Assembly: GCA_002387325.1 (NCBI GenBank)
Contig: DGIN01000051.1
Span: 1,691-8,369 of the forward strand
Reading direction: 5' to 3'
From: Bacteroidales bacterium UBA4621
Lineage (GTDB): Bacteria > Bacteroidota > Bacteroidia > Bacteroidales > Paludibacteraceae
DNA: 6,679 bases
This document shows positions 1 through 6,144 of the stretch, in pieces. Numbering within the stretch: position 1 is the stretch's first letter; every line of letters starts with the position of its first letter. The notes beneath the pieces were generated by a model. That model was not told the DNA's origin. It did not search any database and was given only the letters and a program-made list of their open reading frames with translations. The position numbers and the translations under genes were made by a program.

Positions 1-182
1 CTGCTTTTTATGCACTTTATGCAATACAATCATTGTATAAACTGTATAAATTGCTTTGATGCGGTGCCCATGTATGGAAGTACAGGAGTTGCATATACTT
101 GTAATATATTTTGTAGAGAATACTTTTTTGAGAAAACTGATACCTCTATGTGCGGATTTTGCTGAGAAAAAGACAAAAAAAT
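1..182. other. AT-rich intergenic stretch without a gene
   Basis: No credible reading frame is seen here on either strand. The stretch is AT-rich and ends in an A-rich run just before the first promoter. It begins with short tandem duplications and a small palindrome, annotated separately. It probably separates an upstream gene outside the window from the rpmB promoter. I see no RNA gene or terminator in it. Confidence 0.6.
7..51. repeat. Paired 9-bp tandem duplications flanking a 15-bp palindrome
   Basis: TTTATGCA occurs at 7-14 and again at 16-23, a 9-base period. TGTATAAA occurs at 34-41 and 43-50, also a 9-base period. Between them ATACAAT (24-30), one base (C31) and ATTGTAT (32-38) form a perfect inverted repeat. 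The pattern could be a protein-binding site or just replication slippage in AT-rich DNA. No gene starts close enough to assign it a target. Confidence 0.45.
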
Positions 183-213
183 TTGCCTATATGGATAATT
201 TATAGTAACTTTG
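183..213 (+). promoter_or_regulatory. Bacteroidota-type promoter of the rpmB operon
   Basis: A -33 element TTG (183-185) is followed after exactly 20 bases by TAACTTTG (206-213), which fits the TAnnTTTG -7 element of the primary sigma factor in Bacteroidota. Transcription should begin a few bases after 213, leaving a leader of about 200 bases before the L28 start at 422. The element and spacing match the other two promoters in this window (1104-1135 plus, 6602-6570 minus). Confidence 0.75.
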
Positions 214-262
214 CACGATTTTTCGCATAGAGTAGGCTTGTTTCAGCCATGGGTTGGTATTA

Positions 263-287
263 TATACTGCTGAATATCAGCAGTATA
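263..287 (+). promoter_or_regulatory. Perfect hairpin in the long rpmB leader
   Basis: TATACTGCTG (263-272) pairs perfectly with CAGCAGTATA (278-287) around the loop AATAT. A further A-T pair inside the loop is possible. It lies in the predicted 5' untranslated region of the L28-L33 operon. No T-run follows, so it does not look like an intrinsic terminator. It could be a leader structure for feedback control by a ribosomal protein, an mRNA-stabilising stem, or a DNA-binding palindrome. I know of no described family that it matches. Confidence 0.5.
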
Positions 288-297
288 GTGTGTACGC

Positions 298-381
298 AAA
301 AATGTAGAAAAATGTGGCGCGGTATAGAAGTGTATGGGGTATAGAAGCGTACGGTGAGTAGGGGGACGGTGAGTCGAGGGG
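298..381. repeat. Three consecutive short tandem duplications in the rpmB leader
   Basis: Three different two-copy repeats lie almost end to end. AAAAATGTAG (298-307) is followed by AAAAATGTGG (308-317). GGTATAGAAGTGTATGG (321-337) is followed directly by GGTATAGAAGCGTACGG (338-354), with two mismatches in 17. ACGGTGAGT at 351-359 recurs at 366-374, each copy followed by a G-rich tail. The copies have diverged, so they are real sequence rather than a simple assembly stutter. The tract fills most of the leader between the hairpin and the L28 start. Confidence 0.7.
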
Positions 382-421
382 AGGATGTTCGGTTGGGAAA
401 ATAATAAAATACAATACTAAA

Positions 422-661
422 ATGTCAAAGATTTGTCAAATTACAGGCAAGAAAGCCATGGGTGGATGCAATGTGTCTCACTCAAAACGTCACACGAAGA
501 GGACGTTTGATGTGAACCTGTTCCGCCGCAAGTTCTACTGGGTAGAACAGGACACATGGATCGAGTTGAACGTGAGTGCAGCCGGTCTGAGAACAATTAA
601 CAAAATCGGTTTGGATGCCGCTCTGAAGCATGCAGCCGAGAAAGGGTATCTTTACGAATAA
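422..661 (+). CDS. rpmB: 50S ribosomal protein L28
   Basis: Structural protein of the large ribosomal subunit, 79 residues, the usual length. The N-terminus carries the L28 signature: a short lead into TGKK (residues 8-11), then NVSHS (17-21) and a basic K-R-T-K-R-T-F stretch. The later conserved W-I-E-L and G-L-R-T-I-N-K segments are also present. Cys5 and Cys16 are the only cysteines, and the CxxC pairs of zinc-binding L28 forms are absent. The start has no strong Shine-Dalgarno but an A-rich upstream region, which is normal in Bacteroidota. It heads a three-gene operon with rpmG 16 bases downstream. Expression depends on the promoter at 183-213 and the long leader. Identification is secure. 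Confidence 0.97.
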   Translation: MSKICQITGKKAMGGCNVSHSKRHTKRTFDVNLFRRKFYWVEQDTWIELNVSAAGLRTINKIGLDAALKHAAEKGYLYE

Positions 662-663
662 TT

Positions 664-670
664 AAGGAGG
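664..670 (+). promoter_or_regulatory. Strong Shine-Dalgarno of rpmG
   Basis: AAGGAGG lies seven bases before the ATG at 678. It is a near-perfect anti-16S match, unusual in Bacteroidota, where most genes here lack one. It fixes the L33 start and suggests a high translation rate independent of L28. Confidence 0.8.
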
Positions 671-677
671 AAAAACA

Positions 678-866
678 ATGGCAAAGAAATCAAAAGAAGC
701 ACGCGTTCAGGTAATTCTTGAATGCACGGAGCAAAAAGCCAGCGGTGTTCCCGGTATGTCGCGTTACATTACCACAAAGAACCGCAAGAACACTCCTGAT
801 CGTCTGGAACTGAAGAAGTACAATCCCTATTTGAAGAAATACACTATTCATAAGGAGATTAAGTAA
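678..866 (+). CDS. rpmG: 50S ribosomal protein L33 (zinc-free form)
   Basis: Small basic protein of the large ribosomal subunit, 62 residues. Recognisable L33 elements are the opening M-A-K-K-S-K-E-A-R, the beta strand V-Q-V-I-L-E-C-T-E (10-18), the Y-I-T-T-K-N-R-K-N-T-P segment, and the L-E-L-K-K-Y-N-P segment. Only Cys16 is present, so the two CxxC zinc knuckles of the C+ form are missing and this is a zinc-independent C- form. It follows rpmB by 16 bases and is preceded by a strong ribosome binding site. The rpmB-rpmG pairing is widespread in bacteria and supports both calls. Confidence 0.96.
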   Translation: MAKKSKEARVQVILECTEQKASGVPGMSRYITTKNRKNTPDRLELKKYNPYLKKYTIHKEIK

Positions 867-895
867 TTAACCCGTAATTAGAAAGGCTTAGAACT

Positions 896-1048
896 ATGGC
901 AAAGAAAGCGGTCGCTACCTTCAAAACCGACAATTCCGGTCGTGCACACAGCAAGTGCATCAAGATGGTGAAATCCCCGAAGACGGGTGCATATTTCTTC
1001 CAGGAGGAGATTGTCCTCAACGAGAATGTGAAAGAGTTTTTCAAGTAA
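896..1048 (+). CDS. DUF4295 family small protein, ribosome-associated by context
   Basis: A 50-residue basic protein beginning MAKKAVATFK and ending ENVKEFFK. The central K-M-V-K-S-P-K-T-G-A-Y-F-F segment is the core of the DUF4295 family, found almost only in Bacteroidota and nearly always next to rpmG. It has no membrane segment or signal peptide. Function is unknown. Size, charge and constant placement with L28 and L33 suggest a ribosomal or ribosome-binding protein, which is inference. It begins 29 bases after rpmG and ends 23 bases before the operon terminator, so it is the last gene of this unit. The family assignment rests on remembered sequence and context. Confidence 0.92.
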   Translation: MAKKAVATFKTDNSGRAHSKCIKMVKSPKTGAYFFQEEIVLNENVKEFFK

Positions 1049-1071
1049 AAAGAAATACCGGCAAGCAAAAG

Positions 1072-1100
1072 ACGGCTATCCTGTTCGGGTAGCCGTTTTT
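1072..1100 (+). terminator. Intrinsic terminator of the rpmB-rpmG-DUF4295 operon
   Basis: ACGGCTATCC (1072-1081) pairs with GGGTAGCCGT (1087-1096) around loop TGTTC, a 10-bp stem with one G-T pair, and leads into a T-run to 1100. It sits 23 bases after the DUF4295 stop and immediately before the next promoter, so it separates the ribosomal operon from murF-alr. Confidence 0.88.
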
Positions 1101-1103
1101 GTG

Positions 1104-1135
1104 TTGCACATATCGCAGAATGTTTGTATCTTTGC
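1104..1135 (+). promoter_or_regulatory. Bacteroidota-type promoter of murF-alr
   Basis: TTG (1104-1106), exactly 20 bases, then TATCTTTGC (1127-1135), fitting the TAnnTTTG element. Transcription should begin near 1140, only about eight bases before the ATG at 1148, giving an almost leaderless message. It starts four bases after the terminator T-run. This promoter rules out the TTG at 1124 as the start codon, because that codon would lie upstream of the transcript start. Confidence 0.75.
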
Positions 1136-1147
1136 AGCAAAATAATC

Positions 1148-3016
1148 ATGGCTATGCAACTCCATAAAATCATAGAGGCGATACGCCCTTTGCGCACAGA
1201 GGGGCAACTGCCCGACGACTATCCCATTGACTACCTGCTTACCGACAGCCGCCTGTTGAATGTGTATCCTGCGCAGACGCTGTTTTTTGCGTTCCGCACA
1301 GAGAAGGATGACGGTGCGAATTATATCCGCGAGCTGCAAGAAAAAGGGATTCGCACGTTTGCCGTTACAGAGGAACAATACACACGACAGGCATTTCCCG
1401 TTCAGCAGTCGTTGTTTCTGATAGTGCCGGATGTGTTGCAGGCTCTGCAGGATTTGGCGGCTTACAAGCGTTCTCTGTATCATTGTCCGGTTATCGGTAT
1501 CACGGGGTCAAACGGCAAGACGATAGTGAAGGAGTGGCTGTACCAACTGTTGCGGAATGATTACCGCATCACCCGTTCCCCAAAGTCGTATAATTCGCAG
1601 ATAGGTGTTCCCCTGTCGGTCTGGCAGATGAACGACCGGACAGAACTGGCAATCTTTGAGGCGGGTATATCGCAGCCGGGGGAGATGGTCCGGCTGGAGC
1701 GGATAATCCGCCCTACAATAGGGGTGATTACATATATCGGTGCGGAACACGGTGAGAATTTCCCCTCGATCGCTGCCAAACGGGCGGAGAAGATGCTTTT
1801 GTTCAAGCATTGTCCCGTAGTGATAGAAGACCCCACCCATCAGAATGTGCGTACGTGTGCAGCGGTGATGCGTGCACTCGGTTATGACGAGGACACTATT
1901 GCCGAAAGGATCTTGCACCAGACCCATGAGACGGTAATGCAAATCAATCTGACCGCATTGGTGAACAATGTGCGCTATTACCGTTCGCTGCTCCGTCCCA
2001 CCACAAAACTGACCTGTATGGTGAAGGCTTTTGCCTACGGTGCGGGCAGTGTGGAAGTAAGCAAAGCCCTCCAAGAGAGCGGTTTGGCGGATTATCTGGC
2101 AGTGGCGGTCGCCGATGAAGGACTTGAACTCCGCCGTGCGGGTATCCATCTGCCGATTATCATTATGGACCCGGAGGTGGCGGCTCTTGACCTTATATTA
2201 GAGAACAATCTACAGCCGAACATCTATTCGTTCCGGTCTCTGGAGAATATCATTGCGGCAGCCCAAGCGAAAGGATTGGAGAATTATCCGATTCATATCA
2301 AGATTGACTCGGGTATGCACCGTCTGGGGTTTTATCGTGAGGAGATTCCGAACCTGCTCCTCAGTCTGAACAGTCAGAAAGCCGTGCGGGTAGAGAGTGT
2401 GTTCTCTCATTTTGCGGGGAGTGATGAGGCGCAATTTGATGATTTTACGCGCCGGCAGGCGGAGTATTTCAATGATTGTGCCGAGACACTTAAGGCAGGT
2501 CTGGGCTATCCGATAATGAAACATATCTGCAACTCGGCAGGCATAGAACGTTTTCCGCAATATCAGTACGATATGTGCCGTTTGGGTATCGGCCTGTACG
2601 GCATATCGTTTGCGGGGGCGAAACTGCAGAATGTGTGTACACTGCGTACCACTATTCTGAGTCTCAAGACCGTAGGTGCGGGTGAGACGATAGGTTACGG
2701 GCGGCATACCACACTTACCGAACCGCGGCAGATTGCCGTTATCCCTATCGGTTACGCAGACGGTTTTGACCGCCGTTTCTCCAACTATGGCGGTGAAGTG
2801 ATTGTCCGCGGGCAACGCTGTCCCGTAGTTGGCAATGTGTGTATGGACCAGGCAATGGTGGACGTTACGGGCTGTGATGCACAGGTAGGCGATGCGGTTG
2901 AGATTTTCGGAGACCACTTGCCTTTGGAGGAACTGTCCGACAAACTCGGTACTATCCCGTACGAGGTACTTACATCCGTCTCACGCCGTGTACAACGCGT
3001 GTATTTCTACGAATAA
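1148..3016 (+). CDS. alr: MurF-alanine racemase fusion with a truncated MurF half; probably active only as racemase
   Basis: 622 residues counting from ATG 1148; the second ATG at 1154 is also possible. Residues 1-110 resemble the MurF N-terminal domain. The central ATP-binding domain starts with TGSNGKT (119-125) and keeps FEAGISQPGEM, GAEHGENF and the Lys211 region where MurF has its carbamylated lysine. Around residue 226 the sequence jumps to a short piece, NVRTCAAVMRALGY and on (233-255), that resembles the end of the central domain, then directly to the racemase linker HETVMQINL (260-268). The MurF C-terminal domain with its D-S-Y-N motif is absent. Bacteroidota fusions are usually about 820-840 residues, so roughly 210 are missing. 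The Alr half looks complete: PLP lysine in VKAFAYGAG (Lys293), RLGIGLYG with Arg478, catalytic Tyr517 in IGYGRHT, GYADG (535-539) and CMDQ (565-568). It should interconvert L- and D-alanine for peptidoglycan. MurF ligase activity is unlikely. Confidence 0.9.
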   Translation: MAMQLHKIIEAIRPLRTEGQLPDDYPIDYLLTDSRLLNVYPAQTLFFAFRTEKDDGANYIRELQEKGIRTFAVTEEQYTRQAFPVQQSLFLIVPDVLQALQDLAAYKRSLYHCPVIGITGSNGKTIVKEWLYQLLRNDYRITRSPKSYNSQIGVPLSVWQMNDRTELAIFEAGISQPGEMVRLERIIRPTIGVITYIGAEHGENFPSIAAKRAEKMLLFKHCPVVIEDPTHQNVRTCAAVMRALGYDEDTIAERILHQTHETVMQINLTALVNNVRYYRSLLRPTTKLTCMVKAFAYGAGSVEVSKALQESGLADYLAVAVADEGLELRRAGIHLPIIIMDPEVAALDLILENNLQPNIYSFRSLENIIAAAQAKGLENYPIHIKIDSGMHRLGFYREEIPNLLLSLNSQKAVRVESVFSHFAGSDEAQFDDFTRRQAEYFNDCAETLKAGLGYPIMKHICNSAGIERFPQYQYDMCRLGIGLYGISFAGAKLQNVCTLRTTILSLKTVGAGETIGYGRHTTLTEPRQIAVIPIGYADGFDRRFSNYGGEVIVRGQRCPVVGNVCMDQAMVDVTGCDAQVGDAVEIFGDHLPLEELSDKLGTIPYEVLTSVSRRVQRVYFYE

Positions 3017-3051
3017 AGATTATAGGCCTTCATAGAAACAAGCGGGGGAAG

Positions 3052-3789
3052 ATGACGGGTATTCAATGTACAGACCTTAGTATCGGATATGGCACACACG
3101 TTGTGCAGTCCGGTCTTACGTTTGCTTTGCAGCGCGGGGAGATGGTGTGTATGTTAGGTAGGAACGGTTGTGGCAAATCGACGCTCTTGCGCACTCTTGC
3201 AGGATTGCAACCGTCTCTCGGCGGCACATATACCATCTGCGGTACAGCGGCGCAGACAGACACAGCCCGCCGTATAGCCCTCGTCTTGACAGAACGGCTC
3301 AGTCTTGAAAACACCACCGTACACGATGTGGTGGCAATGGGACGCTATCCCTACACCTCTTTCTTGGGAGGTTTGTCCGATGAAGACGAAAAGATTATCG
3401 TCCGGGCGTTGGAGGCTGCTGGGCTGGCGACCGATGCACAGACATTCTTCAACAGCCATTCCGATGGTGAGAAGCAGCGTGTATTGATAGCCAAAGCCCT
3501 TGCACAACAGACGCCGGTCATATTACTGGACGAGCCAACCGCACACTTGGATCTTCCCAACCGTATCTGCACGCTTCAACTTCTGCGCTGTCTTGCGCAC
3601 GAGCAGAACAAATTGGTGCTTATCTCCACCCACGAATTAGATCTTGCATTATCATTATCCGATCGTATCCTTTTGATGACCCCGGAACAGGGGATTGTGC
3701 TGGGTACAGCCGCTGCACTTCGTGAAAGCAATGCTTTTAATCCCGCTTTTGGTATGGATATATTCCATCCGTTAGACAATTTCTCTTAA
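3052..3789 (+). CDS. ABC transporter ATP-binding protein, iron-complex/cobalamin (FepC/BtuD) type
   Basis: 245-residue nucleotide-binding subunit that would power import of an iron-siderophore, haem or cobalamin complex at the inner membrane. Walker A is GRNGCGKST (36-44), the signature is SDGEKQR (137-143), Walker B is VILLDEP (156-162), the D-loop is HLD (165-167) and the switch histidine is His194 in ISTHE. VHDVVAMGRYPYT (90-102) is typical of the FecE/BtuD group. The usual Q-loop glutamine seems replaced by Glu81 in LTER, as I recall for Bacteroidota relatives. The residue before the signature is His136, where leucine is common. It starts 35 bases after alr with no visible promoter or terminator between, so it is probably co-transcribed. 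No permease or binding protein lies beside it in this window, so substrate and partners are unknown. Confidence 0.9.
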   Translation: MTGIQCTDLSIGYGTHVVQSGLTFALQRGEMVCMLGRNGCGKSTLLRTLAGLQPSLGGTYTICGTAAQTDTARRIALVLTERLSLENTTVHDVVAMGRYPYTSFLGGLSDEDEKIIVRALEAAGLATDAQTFFNSHSDGEKQRVLIAKALAQQTPVILLDEPTAHLDLPNRICTLQLLRCLAHEQNKLVLISTHELDLALSLSDRILLMTPEQGIVLGTAAALRESNAFNPAFGMDIFHPLDNFS

Positions 3790-3832
3790 GTTGCTTTTTA
3801 TATTTTCTGAGGGCTGCGGAACGTAAGTGCCG
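3790..3832. other. Short spacer between convergent genes
   Basis: Forty-three bases separate the ends of the ABC ATPase gene and the DUF2490 gene, which converge. AACG and CGTT around TAAGTGC (3820-3834) could form only a 4-bp stem, and no T-run follows on either side. I see no convincing terminator, although both operons end here. Confidence 0.5.
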
Positions 3833-4630
3833 TTAGTGGCTGAATTGGTATGCAAGAATAATGAGATGGTTGTACTTGTAGGTATTGGTGATTTCCACAT
3901 TGCCCGACTTGCGCTTGATGTTGAGGTCGCGCTCGTAACCATAGTCGAAGCGGTAGGAGAGCGAGAGGCTGTTGCATTTGTCGATACGCCAGCGCATACC
4001 CACTTCGGGACGGATGCGGGTGATATACTGCCCGTACTGCTTTGTGCCGCAGGCATTCAAATAGTCGGTAGGCGCATTGAGCGAATTGGCAAACTCGATG
4101 CCTACGTGGAACTTCAGTGGTTTGGAAAACATGGAATAGGTGGCTTGCAGACGATGGCGCATAGTGAGGTCGATGGCGTTCTTCTCGTCGGGGTTGACGG
4201 AGTCGGTGCGGCAGTCCATCAGCAACCTCTCGCGCAGGGAGAGTTTCCAACGATTGATTTCCACTTGCCCCGTGAGATTGAGGAAAGCACGGTGGCGGAT
4301 GTACTCGTTGGGGTCAGTCCAGCCTTTGTTGCCATAGAGTTTGAAAGTGTAGCCAAGGGCGATATTCAGGTACGGAACAGGCTCATAATCAAACGATAAT
4401 GTGGTGTATGAGCGCGAGAACTCCGCAGGAGACGTGCCGCCGAGGCAGGTGCGCAGTTCCTCCTCCACGGACAAGCCCAACCCGTGGTTGAAGGAGCGGT
4501 TGTAGGAGGCTACGAGACGCAGTTTGGCAACCTGCTCGGTAGTGGTTTCCCGGCTGACTATCTCTTGTGCTTCGGCTGCCACCGGAGCAAGAAAGATACT
4601 TGCTAATGCTATGTAAATCAGTCGTTTCAT
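3833..4630 (-). CDS. DUF2490 family outer-membrane beta-barrel protein
   Basis: 265 residues. Residues 1-21 form a signal peptide (MKRL, hydrophobic core, then A-A-E-A before Gln22), so it is exported through Sec. The remainder consists of alternating aromatic/hydrophobic strands, for example KLRLVASYNRSF, TTLSFDYEPVPYLNIALGYTF and SLSLSYRFDYGY, ending in HLIILAYQFSH. That is the pattern of a small outer-membrane barrel, and the R-H-R-A-F-L and W-K-L-S-L-R-E-R-L elements fit DUF2490. Function is not established for the family. It is the last gene of the minus-strand operon. Its ATG overlaps the TGA of the DUF4956 gene by four bases (4627-4630), which implies translational coupling and a shared role. 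Family call from pattern and context; barrel topology is inferred. Confidence 0.85.
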   Translation of the reverse strand: MKRLIYIALASIFLAPVAAEAQEIVSRETTTEQVAKLRLVASYNRSFNHGLGLSVEEELRTCLGGTSPAEFSRSYTTLSFDYEPVPYLNIALGYTFKLYGNKGWTDPNEYIRHRAFLNLTGQVEINRWKLSLRERLLMDCRTDSVNPDEKNAIDLTMRHRLQATYSMFSKPLKFHVGIEFANSLNAPTDYLNACGTKQYGQYITRIRPEVGMRWRIDKCNSLSLSYRFDYGYERDLNIKRKSGNVEITNTYKYNHLIILAYQFSH

Positions 4631-5382
4631 CGTGGTTTAACTTGGGAATCAATGGTATTTGTTTCGCCCTTTCGGAGCATATAATAGACCTTGATATACG
4701 CCACATCGCGGAGGAAATCAACGTGCCCAATCTCGAAAGACTCGATAGGTCGTCCGAGACGTTTCTCGAGGTCGGCTTTGAGTTCGGCGTGGCGTTCAGG
4801 GACTATATTCTCAATCTTCTCGTAGAGGACTATTTTCTGCGATTGGTGTGCGAGTCCGCGCCAGTTCTCGAAGAACGCCGCCACGCCGAGAAGGAGGATA
4901 TTGACCAGCAGGAGATCAGACCAACTGACGGACATAGCCAGACCATTGATGACGCTGAGCCCTATAAGGACAAAGAGGTAGGTCATTTCGCGGATAGGGA
5001 TAGTCTCGGTACGGTAACGAATCATACCGAAGATAGCGAAGAGACCGAGGGCGAAGCCGATTTGCAGTTTGACGTTGTCGAGCATACAGAGCAACAGGAA
5101 CATCGTTGCCGAGAAGAGCATGAAAGTGACATAGTAGTCCATGCGCTTCGACTTGCGGTAGTAGAGGAAATGCACCAGTATCCACGCTACCAGGAAGTTG
5201 AGCAAGAAACGCACGAGTATATTGAGAATGCTGCTGCCGTCAAAGAGGGGCACGCCGAGGAAGGTGGTTGCCGTCTGCATCGGCACAGCAAACTCAGCGG
5301 CGATAGAGGGGTCGAACTCGGGGGCGTTGACGATAGTGTCTGTTACCTGACCGATTGTGCCGGTGTCCATTAAACCATCCAT
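4627..5382 (-). CDS. DUF4956 family multi-pass inner-membrane protein
   Basis: 251 residues. After a polar N-terminus of about 50 residues come four or five membrane segments: about 51-74, 83-101, 107-121, 133-151 and possibly 156-171. The conserved family stretch FGMIRYRTETIPIREMTYLF runs from 118 to 137, at the junction of two helices. A soluble C-terminal domain of about 75 residues follows (EKIENIVPERHAELKADLEK, then a beta-rich end), probably cytoplasmic. DUF4956 proteins commonly sit beside VTC-type polyphosphate polymerase proteins, as here, 12 bases after the upstream gene. The natural inference is that it anchors the polymerase or forms its membrane channel, like the membrane part of yeast VTC, but this is not shown. 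The start at 5382 suits the spacing; Met5 is a possible alternative. Confidence 0.9.
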   Translation of the reverse strand: MDGLMDTGTIGQVTDTIVNAPEFDPSIAAEFAVPMQTATTFLGVPLFDGSSILNILVRFLLNFLVAWILVHFLYYRKSKRMDYYVTFMLFSATMFLLLCMLDNVKLQIGFALGLFAIFGMIRYRTETIPIREMTYLFVLIGLSVINGLAMSVSWSDLLLVNILLLGVAAFFENWRGLAHQSQKIVLYEKIENIVPERHAELKADLEKRLGRPIESFEIGHVDFLRDVAYIKVYYMLRKGETNTIDSQVKPR

Positions 5383-5394
5383 AATTGTATCTTT

Positions 5395-6144
5395 TTACAG
5401 GATTGTTATTTTCTGCAGTTGCCGCAGTTTGGGGCGGAAACGATTGCTTTTTATTGTGGGGTTGGTGAGGGCGGTGCCGATACAGTACTTGCTGATTTTC
5501 ATCGGCTTGATACGCAACGAGCGAAGTATATCCAGCATCTCGGAGGGCTGATAGCCGTTGCGTTTGAGTTCGATGATTACCGCATCTCCGAATGTCGCCG
5601 TTTGCCCTGTCTGTACGTTTTCCCAGCGAAGGGCGGTGTCGATAGTGAGGCGTTCGGTCTTGGCGCGATTGACGAGTGTGATACGCCCGAAGCGGGTGTA
5701 GAGTTGCGGCTGCAAGGTACTGATGTCGTACTGCGATTTGCCGGTAAACCACTCGCGCTGCTCTGTATCTATATCTTGTAAGTTGTTGGTTTGTACTACG
5801 ATACGTTTTTTCTTGGTTCGTCCTTTGTTGTTCTTGTTCTTTACCTCAAGGAAGGTTGTATGCGAGTCAATATAGGTGCGGATACGTATCTTCTGGCGGC
5901 GCAGTTGGCGGTCGTGGTGGCGCAGATACATCTGCAAGTCGGGGGTATCATAGTAGAGGGTGTCGTAAGCGGCAAGTCGCTGACCGTCAATGTCCTGTAT
6001 GTAGTAATCCTGTTGTGCAAGACGGAGGATGTCGGGCAAAAGGCGAGTCGGAGCGACAAACTTGGTATCGATACGATTCATCAGTTTGACGCTCTGCATC
6101 CCTGCAAGCGAGATAGGGGTCATATCAGTCATCACTGAAAGCAT
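5395..6144 (-). CDS. VTC-type polyphosphate polymerase domain protein
   Basis: 249 residues, the size of one triphosphate-tunnel VTC domain. No signal peptide or membrane segment, so cytoplasmic. Tunnel residues expected from yeast Vtc4 are present in order: NRIDTKF with Lys28 (23-29), YYDT (64-67), I-R-I-R with Arg87 and Arg89, FLEVKNK with Glu100 and Lys102 (98-104), the basic K-K-K-R (111-114), YTRFGR (149-154), T-E-R-L-T-I-D (163-169), IIELK with Glu192 (190-194), and K-x-S-K (216-219). It should make polyphosphate from nucleoside triphosphate, but the reaction is inferred. It lacks the SPX and membrane domains of the yeast enzyme, and the next gene (DUF4956) could supply the membrane part. 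The start overlaps the upstream gene by 20 bases. ATGs at 6132 and 6123 are alternatives, the last lying one base past the upstream stop. No strong Shine-Dalgarno decides among them. Confidence 0.9.
   Translation of the reverse strand: MLSVMTDMTPISLAGMQSVKLMNRIDTKFVAPTRLLPDILRLAQQDYYIQDIDGQRLAAYDTLYYDTPDLQMYLRHHDRQLRRQKIRIRTYIDSHTTFLEVKNKNNKGRTKKKRIVVQTNNLQDIDTEQREWFTGKSQYDISTLQPQLYTRFGRITLVNRAKTERLTIDTALRWENVQTGQTATFGDAVIIELKRNGYQPSEMLDILRSLRIKPMKISKYCIGTALTNPTIKSNRFRPKLRQLQKITIL

Noticed and set aside
263..287. Leader hairpin as an intrinsic terminator
   Set aside because: No T-run follows on the plus strand and the stem is only moderately GC-rich.
298..381. Leader repeats as a CRISPR array
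   Set aside because: Units differ in length and sequence, come in two copies each, and have no spacers.
1124..1147. TTG start giving a 630-residue MurF-Alr
   Set aside because: The TTG overlaps the -7 promoter element at 1127-1134, so it should not be transcribed; ATG 1148 is the first plausible start.
1508..2917. Two long minus-strand open frames inside murF-alr (1508-2149 and 2210-2917)
   Set aside because: Both lie opposite well-supported MurF and Alr motifs and have H/T/R-rich sequences without family features.
3827..4399. Plus-strand open frame of 190 codons opposite DUF2490
   Set aside because: The minus strand has a signal peptide, barrel strands and a coupled start; the plus frame is its shadow.
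4567..5373. Plus-strand open frame of 268 codons opposite the DUF4956 gene
   Set aside because: Its product is a charged, low-complexity E/H/R-rich sequence with no family likeness, while the minus strand encodes a clear multi-pass membrane protein with a conserved motif.
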